In this document: piece after piece, positions 1-7,141 of the stretch
How positions within the stretch are numbered: position 1 is the first letter of the stretch
Layout: each line of letters opens with the position of its first letter
DNA from: an uncultured Clostridia bacterium
GTDB taxonomy: Bacteria; Bacillota; Clostridia; Oscillospirales; Oscillospiraceae
Assembly (NCBI GenBank): GCA_947383645.1
Contig: CANDEH010000043.1
Span: forward strand, 1 to 19,034
Direction: 5' to 3'
Length of the DNA: 19,034 nt
Notes under the pieces: generated by a model
What the model saw: the letters and a program-made list of their open reading frames with translations, nothing else
What the model was told of the DNA's origin: nothing
Databases searched by the model: none
Made by a program: the position numbers and the translations under genes

Positions 1-46
1 TTTTCCCGCGTGGGAAAAGTAACTCGCCCCGGGGGGCGAAACCCCC
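1..46 (+). repeat. Family B hairpin block, copy 1 (cut by window edge)
   Basis: This block matches 13008-13054 in inverted orientation, with one substitution and one base missing from a C-run. It contains a hairpin TTTTCCC-GCGT-GGGAAAA (1-18) and a CGCCCC/GGGGCG palindrome. It probably continues to the left of the window. It follows the 3' end of the zinc-ribbon gene, with the GC-rich stretch 47-105 between; nothing else is supported in that stretch. Confidence 0.7.
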
Positions 47-105
47 TCCCCCCGCCGCGGGGCGGCGCATATGCTGGGCCGGCGCAACAGAGAACATATC
101 AAGAA

Positions 106-558
106 CTACTCCTCCTCCAAAAGCCTTCTCCCACATCGACTGCAATAAACATGACTCACCGCTTCACTGCCGCCGCAGCCGGGACAAAACCTGACGCCGC
201 AGATGCGCTCCAGTTCTGTCTCCTTCTGCCGCAGCTCTCTGGTGACTGCGTCCACCTGTTCCAGCGCCTTCTGGAGCAGGTCGGAATCTGTGGGACGGCC
301 GGCGTAAGTGGCGTAGACCAGTTTCCCCACCAGCAGCAGCTTTCGCTTGCGGCGGGCCTGCAAGTCCATGATATCCCATTTGAGGGCGGTATATGCCTTG
401 GCATTCTTCACTGCGTAGGCCGTCTTGGCCGCCCCGGTACGGACGGTTTCCCCCACGTCCCCAATCTGCCATGTCTTCTGCCAGATTATCTGAAAATCTT
501 CCTCCTGCTCCTCAGATCCCTCCTGAAGCTCCAGGGACTCCCGATTATCTTCCGCCAT
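106..558 (-). CDS. Small zinc-ribbon protein of unknown role
   Basis: A 150-residue soluble protein. What is visible: an acidic N-terminus (residues 1-22), a basic helical middle with an RRKRK patch near residues 69-73, a likely helix or short coiled coil around 95-118, and a C-terminal zinc ribbon formed by C125-x2-C128 and C139-x2-C142, a CPGCG/CSRCG pair. Such ribbons bind one structural zinc. There is no signal peptide or membrane segment. The ATG at 558 is preceded by GGAGG seven bases upstream, so the start is secure. It follows the nucleoside kinase gene by 132 bp on the same strand and may be the last gene of that transcription unit. A role in nucleic-acid or protein binding is only a guess; I do not recognise a named family. 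Confidence 0.8.
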   Translation of the reverse strand: MAEDNRESLELQEGSEEQEEDFQIIWQKTWQIGDVGETVRTGAAKTAYAVKNAKAYTALKWDIMDLQARRKRKLLLVGKLVYATYAGRPTDSDLLQKALEQVDAVTRELRQKETELERICGVRFCPGCGGSEAVSHVYCSRCGRRLLEEE

Positions 559-690
559 ACCCGCACCTCCTTAACAACAATCCCAGGCCGGCAGTCAAGC
601 CGTCAACCTCATCCGCCCGATGTGTCACCCCGCCGGCGCAGCTCTCCTCGGGGGTGCTTCCGCTGAAAAACCTTCCCCCGAATCACGCCG

Positions 691-1629
691 TCAGTCGTCA
701 TAGATTCCGCCGCCAATGAACTCCCGAATCAGGGAGTCCTCGGCGACATAGCTCTCATCCAGCGTCTCGAACTGAGGATAGGCCTTCAGAAGATGGCCGA
801 TCTCCTCGCAGCGCTCCATCTCCGGGCTCAGCTGCTCGTAGAAGGGCAGGGCGTGGGCCTTGATGACGCTGACCTCGTAGGGGAGGGAACTGTCAAACAT
901 GATGTTGGCATTGTCCTTAAAGGGCGAGATGTACAGCTTCTCCCCCCGGCGGACGTTGGCCCACATCTTCATGGTCACCTTGGGCTCCCAGGCCCGAAAC
1001 TTGGCATCCCGGACAGTACGGCGGGCCAGACGCATCCAGGTTCCCTTGAAGACCACCTCCCGGCCCTCCCCCAACACGTTGGAGCGGGCGGAGATATAGA
1101 GCTTAAAGGCGTCCGGGTTCTTGCCGGTGATAATGTCGTTGAGGGCGTGGATCCCCTCGAAGATGGCAATTTCGTCCTTGCCCAGCTGCAGGGGGTGGCT
1201 CTTGATGGCCGAGCGCATCTGGCGGGCAAACTCGAACTTGGGGATGTGAATCTTCTCCCCCTGATCCAAAAGCTTGAAGTGCCTGTTCAGCAGATCCATG
1301 TCCAGGCAGAAGGGGGACTCATAGTCGATGGCCCCCTCCCGGTTCCGGGGGGCGGTCTCCGGGTCTACGGTCTGAAAGTAGTTGTCCAGGGCGATGGCGT
1401 GGGAGTGGATGCCCATCTGCTCCAGCCTGGCCTCGATCTTTTTGGCCGTGGTGGTCTTGCCGCTGCCGGAGGGGCCGGAGAGCAGGACAATCCGGGACTT
1501 CTGCTGGTTCTCCGCAATCTTCTTCGCCGCAGCCTCAATCTTCTTGTTGAAAGCGGCGTCGCACTCCTCCACAAACCCCCGGGGGTCGGTGCGGATCGCG
1601 TCGTTGATCTCCTTAAGTTGGTACGACAT
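691..1629 (-). CDS. Uridine kinase-like nucleoside kinase (P-loop, PRK/Udk superfamily)
   Basis: A 312-residue cytoplasmic kinase, expected to transfer the NTP gamma-phosphate to a nucleoside such as uridine or cytidine in pyrimidine salvage. The Walker A loop GPSGSGKTT is at residues 52-60, followed by an ALDNYF segment like the substrate-binding LDDFY of uridine kinases and an IAIFEGIHALND strand typical of the phosphoribulokinase/uridine kinase superfamily. Clostridia carry a longer kinase of this type with an N-terminal TGS/ThrRS-like region; this copy lacks it and starts with a helical extension of about 45 residues. The reading frame continues upstream to 1914, but the ATG at 1629 has AAAGGTG just before it and lies 8 nt past the hemZ stop, which fits an operon. 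The exact substrate is not readable from sequence. Confidence 0.88.
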   Translation of the reverse strand: MSYQLKEINDAIRTDPRGFVEECDAAFNKKIEAAAKKIAENQQKSRIVLLSGPSGSGKTTTAKKIEARLEQMGIHSHAIALDNYFQTVDPETAPRNREGAIDYESPFCLDMDLLNRHFKLLDQGEKIHIPKFEFARQMRSAIKSHPLQLGKDEIAIFEGIHALNDIITGKNPDAFKLYISARSNVLGEGREVVFKGTWMRLARRTVRDAKFRAWEPKVTMKMWANVRRGEKLYISPFKDNANIMFDSSLPYEVSVIKAHALPFYEQLSPEMERCEEIGHLLKAYPQFETLDESYVAEDSLIREFIGGGIYDD

Positions 1630-1637
1630 AGAAACAC

Positions 1638-3158
1638 TCACCTTTCTCTCAGTATAATTTTTCCCGTTCCATCTTCCCCGGTCTGTCGGGGGAAATGTTC
1701 CCTGCAAAAGGCCTCGAAGGCCCTCTGGTTCTCTATAATCTTCTCCGGGCGCTGGATGTACTCCAGGGGGTACTTCAGCTGAAAAACCCGCTCGATCCGG
1801 TTCTGTCCCCGGTCCACCAGCTTGGTCGTGCCGCCGGCGCCCAGGCTCAGGATGCTGTGGAGCTCCTCCATCATGTAAATGTTGTAGCGGCACTCCCCCC
1901 CGTCCCGGCACCATCCCACGTTCTCAAAGCTCCCGGACTGGTACTTCTGGCGGTAGAGGTAGTAGGGGGCGTACCCCCCGGCGCGGAGGGCGGTCTCCGC
2001 GTGGGAGAGCATCTCCCCCACCGCCTCCTCCGAGGGCAGGCGAGTCCCCTCCAGAGAAATTCTACTCCCCTTCTTCAAGGATAATGTATGGACTGTCACA
2101 TGGTCTGTGCCAAAGGCCATTACCCGCTCCAGACTCCGGGCAAAGCCCGCCGGGCTGTCCCCGGGGAGGCCGGCGATCAGGTCCATGTTGATGTGGGGGA
2201 AGCCCGCCGCAGCGGCCTGGGCCATGGTTCGCTCGACGTCCGCCGCGGTGTGCCGCCGGCCCACCGCCCGAAGGACGTCGTCCTCCATGGTCTGGGGGTT
2301 CACGCTGATCCGGCGGATACCGTGGTCCCGAAGGACCCGCAGCTTCTCTTGCGTGATGGTATCCGGTCTCCCGGCCTCCACGGTACACTCCTCCAGAGCG
2401 CTGAGGTGGAACTCCTCCTCCAAGAGGGTCAGGAGGGCATCCATCTGCCCGGCGGTAAGGGTCGTGGGAGTGCCGCCGCCCATATAGAAGGTGCGCAGGC
2501 GGAGGTCCAGGCGGCGCGTCAGCTCCCCGGCGGTACGGATCTCCCGGTGGAGGACCTCCAGATAGGGCTCTATGAGCTTCATGGACTTCTCCACGCTGTT
2601 GGAGACGAAGGAGCAGTAGGCGCAGCGGCTGGGGCAGAAGGGAATGCCTAAATAGAGGGACACATCCCGGTCCGTCCGCCCCTCATCCGCCCGCAGCTCC
2701 GCCTGCGCGCACTCCAGGGAGAGCCGGCGGCGGGAGGGAGAGACGCAGTAGGTATCCCGGAGCAGGTTGTCGGCCTCCGCCGCCGTATACCCCTCCCGGA
2801 GGAGGGACACCGCCACCTTGGCCGGGCGGATGCCCGTCAGAGCCCCCCAGGCCGGGGTGCGGCCGGTGAGGTCCCGGGCGGCGGCAAAGAAGCTCAGCTT
2901 CACCGCACGCTGGCAGAGCCGCTCCCGGGCAAAGTCGTCCGCACCCGGCGGCACCTCCACCGAGGCGGTACCGCAGCCGGTGCGGTTCTCCACGGTGATG
3001 GCGGTATCCGAGCGGGCGGAGCCGTTCTCCACGGCGAGGGTTACCCGGGCGGTGTGGAGGTCCTCGCCGTCGTAGACCGGGCGCTCTGCGGGAAAGAAGG
3101 CCAGAAGGCTCTGCTCCACGGCGTAGCGGTAGTCGTGACCCTGAAAGATCAGCTTCAT
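1638..3158 (-). CDS. hemZ: HemZ-type radical SAM protein (coproporphyrinogen dehydrogenase family)
   Basis: A 506-residue protein close in length to Bacillus HemZ. The radical SAM cluster motif CxxxCxxC is at C175, C179 and C182 (PFCPSRCAYCSF), followed by the GGGTPT SAM-binding segment. The N-terminal 165 residues are the extra domain that separates HemZ from HemN. The family is annotated as oxygen-independent coproporphyrinogen III oxidase, a haem biosynthesis step, but in anaerobic Clostridia its true substrate is often unproved. The frame is open upstream to 3812, yet the ATG at 3158 overlaps the stop of the MBL-fold gene by 4 nt (ATGA), a classic coupling arrangement, and the upstream extension is in the shadow of that gene. 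The nucleoside kinase follows 8 nt downstream. Confidence 0.88.
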   Translation of the reverse strand: MKLIFQGHDYRYAVEQSLLAFFPAERPVYDGEDLHTARVTLAVENGSARSDTAITVENRTGCGTASVEVPPGADDFARERLCQRAVKLSFFAAARDLTGRTPAWGALTGIRPAKVAVSLLREGYTAAEADNLLRDTYCVSPSRRRLSLECAQAELRADEGRTDRDVSLYLGIPFCPSRCAYCSFVSNSVEKSMKLIEPYLEVLHREIRTAGELTRRLDLRLRTFYMGGGTPTTLTAGQMDALLTLLEEEFHLSALEECTVEAGRPDTITQEKLRVLRDHGIRRISVNPQTMEDDVLRAVGRRHTAADVERTMAQAAAAGFPHINMDLIAGLPGDSPAGFARSLERVMAFGTDHVTVHTLSLKKGSRISLEGTRLPSEEAVGEMLSHAETALRAGGYAPYYLYRQKYQSGSFENVGWCRDGGECRYNIYMMEELHSILSLGAGGTTKLVDRGQNRIERVFQLKYPLEYIQRPEKIIENQRAFEAFCREHFPRQTGEDGTGKIILRER

Positions 3159-3805
3159 AGGCGCATCGCCTGCCTCATATAGTGGTTGCTCCGCCGCTCC
3201 TCCGAGAGGGTGGAGGCGTCTCCATGGCCGGGGTAAACAGTATAGTCTCCCTCTAAAAGCCCCAAGCGCTTCAGGGAGGCGGCCATCTGCCGGACGTCGC
3301 CCCCCTCCATGTCGCACCGGCCGCAGGAGCCGGCGAAGAGGGTGTCCCCGGCGAACATGGCGTCGCCGCAGAGGAGGGTGACGCTGCCCTCGGTGTGCCC
3401 GGGGGTGGACAGAACGGAGACGGTAAGGCCGTCCATGAGCAGGGTGTCCCCCTCTCCGTACCAGTTGACCTCCGTCCAGTCCCCGCCGCCCTCGATGAGG
3501 CTCCAGACGGGGTAGAGCCGCTGGTCCCGGGAGCGGCCCGGGAGCGGCTGGCCGAAGTCCTCTCTGGAGAGATAGACCTCCGCCTCCGGCCAGCGGCGGA
3601 GGAGAGCGGGAACGCCCTCCACGTGGTCGAAGTGGCCATGGGTCAGAAATATCCGGGCCAGCTCCAGGCCCAGGCGGTCGATAACGGCGGCAATGCGCTC
3701 CCCCTCCCCGCCGGGGTCGATGGCGGCGCAGCGGCGGCTGGATTCGTCGATGAGCAGGTAGCAGTTGGTTTGCAGCGCACCCGCCGGGATGGTCTGTATG
3801 GTCAT
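3155..3805 (-). CDS. MBL-fold metallo-hydrolase, glyoxalase II-like
   Basis: A 216-residue cytoplasmic metallo-beta-lactamase-fold hydrolase. The metal motif THGHFDH at residues 55-61 gives H56, H58, D60 and H61. Further ligands are in STPGHTEGS (His near 133), the FAGDTLF aspartate and the YPGHG histidine near 195. This layout is typical of the small glyoxalase II-like proteins of Firmicutes, which may hydrolyse S-lactoylglutathione-type thioesters, although the physiological substrate in Clostridia is generally unknown. The ATG at 3805 follows AGAGGTG. The end overlaps hemZ by 4 nt, so the two are probably translationally coupled. It starts 30 nt after the preceding hypothetical gene ends. 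Confidence 0.88.
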   Translation of the reverse strand: MTIQTIPAGALQTNCYLLIDESSRRCAAIDPGGEGERIAAVIDRLGLELARIFLTHGHFDHVEGVPALLRRWPEAEVYLSREDFGQPLPGRSRDQRLYPVWSLIEGGGDWTEVNWYGEGDTLLMDGLTVSVLSTPGHTEGSVTLLCGDAMFAGDTLFAGSCGRCDMEGGDVRQMAASLKRLGLLEGDYTVYPGHGDASTLSEERRSNHYMRQAMRL

Positions 3806-3835
3806 GGGGCACCTCTTTTCTCTGTTGTGTTCGGA

Positions 3836-4261
3836 TTACTCCGGTTTGCTCTTGTCGTAGTAGCCCCGCCGGAAGGCAATGACGCCCTGCACCGGCTCCT
3901 TTTTCGACTTCTTGATGGTGGGGACATACAGCCCAATCCCCAACCGGTAAGAGATCGCGCCGTCACGGTCCGCTTTGATCTCCGGGTCCAATGCCTTGAG
4001 GGCCTTGTACACCTCATTGAAGGGCCGGCCCGCCAGGGGGATGCCCTGGCAGCAGAGGCCGGCGTCCACGCTGCCCTCTATGGCGGTCAGCCGGTCGTCG
4101 GCGTTGAAATGCAGGTTCAGCTTGCCAGTACACAGCATGTAGCCGGGGGTATAGCGGTTGTCAATCCGCCGGTACTCCTCCCCCAGCAGCTTAGATACCT
4201 CGTCGCAGTGCATATCAAAGCGGAGTTCTCCCACTCCGACATATGGAGTAATCTCGACCAT
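3836..4261 (-). CDS. Hypothetical protein, 141 residues
   Basis: I do not recognise this protein. It begins with an ITPYVGVGELRFDM segment followed by a helix with DEVSKLLGEEYR. That order (short strand, then a helix ending in LLG) recurs in small uncharacterised bacterial proteins of no known activity. It looks soluble, with no signal peptide or membrane segment, and has a basic C-terminus with KKSKKE. Cys residues are scattered and form no metal motif. The ATG at 4261 has a weak AGGG about eight bases upstream. It sits between dtd (39 nt gap) and the MBL-fold gene (30 nt gap) on the same strand, so it is probably co-transcribed with them. Codon use and composition look like its neighbours, so I take it as a real gene. 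Confidence 0.75.
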   Translation of the reverse strand: MVEITPYVGVGELRFDMHCDEVSKLLGEEYRRIDNRYTPGYMLCTGKLNLHFNADDRLTAIEGSVDAGLCCQGIPLAGRPFNEVYKALKALDPEIKADRDGAISYRLGIGLYVPTIKKSKKEPVQGVIAFRRGYYDKSKPE

Positions 4262-4300
4262 TTCGTTTTCCCTCGCTCTGTGGTCTTTCTAAAAGAAATA

Positions 4301-4744
4301 TCAGGGCTTTTGGGTGTCGAACAGGATGGTGATAGGCCCGTCGTTCACCGAGGCCACCTGCATCTCCGCGCCGAATTCGCCGTGCTCCACAGTGAAGCCC
4401 CGCTCCCGGCAGCGGGCCATGAACCGCTCGTAGAGCGGCACGGCCACGTCGGGCTTTGCGGCGTGAGAGAAGCCGGGGCGGCGGCTGGAGGTGTCGGCCA
4501 GGAGGGTGAACTGGCTGACCACCAGGAGGCTCCCGCTTACGGCGGCAAGGTCCAGATTCATCTTGCCGTTCTCGTCGTCAAAGACCCGGAGGTTACAGAT
4601 TTTGTCCGCCAATTTGACGGCGGTCTCCTCCGTGTCCTCCGGGGCCACACCCAGAAGGACCAGGTATCCCTTTTCAATAGCGCCATTCACCCGCCCGGCG
4701 ATAGTGACAGAGGCGGAGGTAACGCGGGTTACGACGGCTTTCAT
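4301..4744 (-). CDS. dtd: D-aminoacyl-tRNA deacylase
   Basis: A 147-residue protein, the normal length for DTD. The enzyme hydrolyses D-amino acids (and glycine from mischarged tRNA-Ala) off tRNA in the cytoplasm and so proofreads chirality. Both signature motifs are visible: SQFTL at residues 77-81, with the SQxxT active-site loop, and NDGPIT at 134-139, the NxGP(V/I)T loop. The typical RRPGFSHAA segment lies between them. A TTG codon at 4756 could extend the frame, but AAAGG directly abuts it; the ATG at 4744 has that same AAAGG about 12 nt upstream and gives the usual N-terminus MKAVVTRV. The gene lies downstream of rel, separated by a MITE-like repeat, a neighbourhood often seen in Firmicutes (rel-dtd-MBL-hemZ). 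Confidence 0.95.
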   Translation of the reverse strand: MKAVVTRVTSASVTIAGRVNGAIEKGYLVLLGVAPEDTEETAVKLADKICNLRVFDDENGKMNLDLAAVSGSLLVVSQFTLLADTSSRRPGFSHAAKPDVAVPLYERFMARCRERGFTVEHGEFGAEMQVASVNDGPITILFDTQKP

Positions 4745-4766
4745 AGGAGAACACAACCTTTCTTTT

Positions 4767-4943
4767 AGATAGGAGTGAGGAGATAGGAGATAGGAGTTGA
4801 GGTGTCCAGCTTTGCTGGACGATTTTGATTTTTTGTGGGAGACGGAGGTACTGCTCTATTGCGGGGGACTTTTGAAGCCAAAAGTCCCAATCCGCCGCCG
4901 AAGGCGGCACAGCTTTTTATCTCCTATCTTCTATCTCCTATCT
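4767..4943. repeat. Family C element: MITE-like repeat with 7-bp-array inverted ends
   Basis: This 177-bp insertion between rel and dtd has inverted ends. The first 23 bases (4767-4789) match the reverse complement of the last 23 (4921-4943) at 20 positions. Each end is an array of a 7-bp unit, AGATAGG or near variants. The body holds three perfect hairpins: 4804-4820 (7-bp stem, TTT loop), 4865-4888 (10-bp stem, AAGC loop) and 4894-4908 (6-bp stem, GAA loop). No transposase is encoded; the short frames across it have no ribosome-binding site. The pattern fits a non-autonomous mobile element or a structured intergenic repeat. I see no clear target-site duplication. The inverted ends extend loosely outward into TTTT on the left and AAAA on the right. 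Confidence 0.75.
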
Positions 4944-4944
4944 G

Positions 4945-4972
4945 AAAATCACCCCGCTGTGCGGGTGATTTT
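4945..4972 (-). terminator. Hairpin overlapping the 3' end of rel
   Basis: The stem pairs 4945-4957 with 4961-4972: twelve base pairs with one bulged base and a 3-nt loop. Read on the minus strand it starts in the last codons of rel, contains the stop codon (4949-4951) and ends in TTTTC. It may be an intrinsic terminator or an outer hairpin of the adjoining family C element. The U-tract is short, so read-through into dtd is plausible. Confidence 0.5.
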
Positions 4973-7141
4973 AATCACGCTGGAGATGTTGCGCAGCTTC
5001 GCCATGATGACGTCCAAATGCGCCTTGTCCGTTACCTGAATGGTGAGGTAGAAGATGGCGAAGCCGTCGGTGGTGGTGTGGACGTTCAGGCTGGCCACGC
5101 CAGCCTTGCCGGTGGAGAGGGCGGAGGAGATGTCCATAAGGAGGTTGTTCCGGTCCTTGCAGACCACCTCCAGAGAGGTGGTGTAGCTCTCCCGGGTGTC
5201 CTCCCCCCACGTGACCTTGATCCAGCGGTCCGGATCCCGCTTCCGGGCCTCCTCACTGGCGTTGGGGCAGTCCTTGCGGTGGACAGATACGCCGTAGCCG
5301 CGGGTGATAAAGCCGGCAATGTCGTCCCCGGGCACCGGGGTGCAGCATTTGGCAAACTTTACCAGACAATTGCTGAGGCCCTCCACAATGATGCCCTTCT
5401 CGCTCTTGGTGCGGGGGGGCGGGGCCAGGGCCTTTCTGGCCTCCTTCCGGGCGGCCTGGTTGGCGGCGCGCTCCGCCCGGGTCTGGGCAGTGACCTCCTC
5501 CCGGATCCGGTGGGCGGCCTTGGCGGCCGTGTAGCCGCCGTAACCGATGGCAGCGTACAGGTCGTCCAGGGTACGGAAGTTGGTGGGCTTGAGCATCTTG
5601 TTAATCATCTCCGGCGTCACCATGGTGCTTAGGGAGATGCCTAAATGCTTCAGCTCCGCCTCGAAGGCGGAACGGCCGTTGGCGATGTTCTCGTCCCGGC
5701 GCTCCTTCTTGAACCACTGGCGGATCTTGCTGCGGGCCTCGCTTGACTTGGCGATCTGCATCCAGTCCCGGCTGGGACCCTTGGCGCTCTTGCTGGTCTG
5801 GATCTCCACGATGTCGCCGTTGTGAAGGACGTAGTCAAAGCCCACCATCCGGCCATTGACCTTAGCCCCCACCATGGAGTTGCCCACGGCGGAGTGGACA
5901 GAATAGGCGAAGTCGATGGGGGTGGCCCCGGCGGGGAGGTTGGTCACATCCCCCCGGGGGGTGAAGACGAAGACCTCGTCGTCGAACATATCCACCTTCA
6001 GACTGTGGATGAAGTCCTCCGCGTCGGCGTCCACCTGGTTCTCCAAGAGCTTGCGGATCCAGCCGTAGGTCTCCTCCTTGTCGTCCCGCTGGATGCCCTG
6101 CTTGTACTTCCAGTGGGCGGCCACGCCGTACTCGGCGATGGCGTGCATGTCGTAGGTGCGGATCTGCACCTCGAAGGGGATGCCCTCCTCCCCGATCACC
6201 GTGGTGTGCAGGGACTGGTACATGTTGGGCTTGGGGGTGGCGATATAGTCCTTGAACCGGCCCAAAACCGGCTTGTAGAGGTCGTGGATCACGCCCAGGA
6301 CGTTGTAGCAGTCCGCCACGGTGTTCACAAGGACCCGGAAGGCGAAGAGGTCGTAGACCTCGTCGATGGTCTTGTCCTGGGAGAACATCTTCCGGTAGAT
6401 GCTGTAGGGGTGCTTTACCCGGCCGTAGACCATGGCGTTCTCGATCTTCAGCTCCCCCAGCTTCTCCACAATCACGTCCTGGATCCGGTCCATGAAGGCC
6501 TGGTACTCCTTGTTCTTCTCCGCCAGGGCGGAGGTGACCTCCTCATAGCCCACCGGGTCCAGGTACCGCAGGGAGAGGTCCTCCAGCTCCCACTTGATCT
6601 TCTGCATCCCCAGGCGGTGGGCGATGGGGGCGTAGATCTCCATGGTCTCAAAGGCCTTCTTGCGCTGCTTCTCCGGGGTCTGGTACTCCATGGTGCGCAT
6701 GTTGTGGAGCCGGTCGGCGATCTTAATGAGCACCACCCGGATATCCCGGCTCATGGCGAAGAGCATCTTTCGGAGGTTCTCCATCTGCTCCTCTTCCATG
6801 GTGGTGTAGTGGACCCGGGTGAGCTTGGTCACACCGTCCACAATGTCCGCCACTGTGGCGCCGAAGCGTCTGGCGATATCCTCATAGGTGCTGTCCGTGT
6901 CCTCGATGCAGTCGTGGAGCAGGGAGGCCATGATGGACTCGCTGTCCAGGCGCAGCTCTGCCACGATCTGGGCCACGTGGAGCGGATGGGTGATATAGGG
7001 CGTCCCATCCCGGCGCATCTGTGTGCCGTGGTGGGCCTGGGCGTACTCAAAGGCCGCCCGGATCTGGTTTAAGTCCGCGGAGATGTTGTAGCCGCGGATG
7101 GTCTTTTCTAAGTGCTGGTATCTCTCCTCAATGGTAGCCAC
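4949..7141 (-). CDS. rel: Bifunctional (p)ppGpp synthetase/hydrolase (RelA/SpoT family)
   Basis: A 730-residue long-form Rel enzyme that makes (p)ppGpp from ATP and GTP/GDP on starved ribosomes and also degrades it. Domains in order: HD hydrolase (about 30-180, with HPLH at 52-55, LLHD at 74-77 and KIADRLHNMRTM at 140-151), synthetase (about 235-345, with GRVKHPYSIYRKM, YDLFAFRVLV, KPNMYQSLHTTV and EVQIRT), TGS (about 388-448, with VFVFTPRGD) and a C-terminal ACT domain (about 655-728). Key residues of both active sites are present, so both activities are expected. The frame is open to 7291, but the GTG at 7141 is best: a GGGGG ribosome-binding site lies eight bases upstream and the start overlaps the recJ stop by 14 nt, suggesting coupled translation. 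Confidence 0.96.
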   Translation of the reverse strand: MATIEERYQHLEKTIRGYNISADLNQIRAAFEYAQAHHGTQMRRDGTPYITHPLHVAQIVAELRLDSESIMASLLHDCIEDTDSTYEDIARRFGATVADIVDGVTKLTRVHYTTMEEEQMENLRKMLFAMSRDIRVVLIKIADRLHNMRTMEYQTPEKQRKKAFETMEIYAPIAHRLGMQKIKWELEDLSLRYLDPVGYEEVTSALAEKNKEYQAFMDRIQDVIVEKLGELKIENAMVYGRVKHPYSIYRKMFSQDKTIDEVYDLFAFRVLVNTVADCYNVLGVIHDLYKPVLGRFKDYIATPKPNMYQSLHTTVIGEEGIPFEVQIRTYDMHAIAEYGVAAHWKYKQGIQRDDKEETYGWIRKLLENQVDADAEDFIHSLKVDMFDDEVFVFTPRGDVTNLPAGATPIDFAYSVHSAVGNSMVGAKVNGRMVGFDYVLHNGDIVEIQTSKSAKGPSRDWMQIAKSSEARSKIRQWFKKERRDENIANGRSAFEAELKHLGISLSTMVTPEMINKMLKPTNFRTLDDLYAAIGYGGYTAAKAAHRIREEVTAQTRAERAANQAARKEARKALAPPPRTKSEKGIIVEGLSNCLVKFAKCCTPVPGDDIAGFITRGYGVSVHRKDCPNASEEARKRDPDRWIKVTWGEDTRESYTTSLEVVCKDRNNLLMDISSALSTGKAGVASLNVHTTTDGFAIFYLTIQVTDKAHLDVIMAKLRNISSVIKITRTAG

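Noticed and set aside
559..690. Promoter for the zinc-ribbon gene
   Set aside because: TTGACT and TTGACG occur on the minus strand, but no acceptable -10 box lies 16-18 nt away.
3395..4768. Long plus-strand frame of 457 codons
   Set aside because: It is antisense to the MBL-fold, hypothetical and dtd genes, all clearly supported on the other strand; long antisense frames are expected at this G+C.
4674..4910. Minus-strand 78-codon frame in the family C element
   Set aside because: It crosses the inverted repeats and runs into dtd in another frame, and has no ribosome-binding site.
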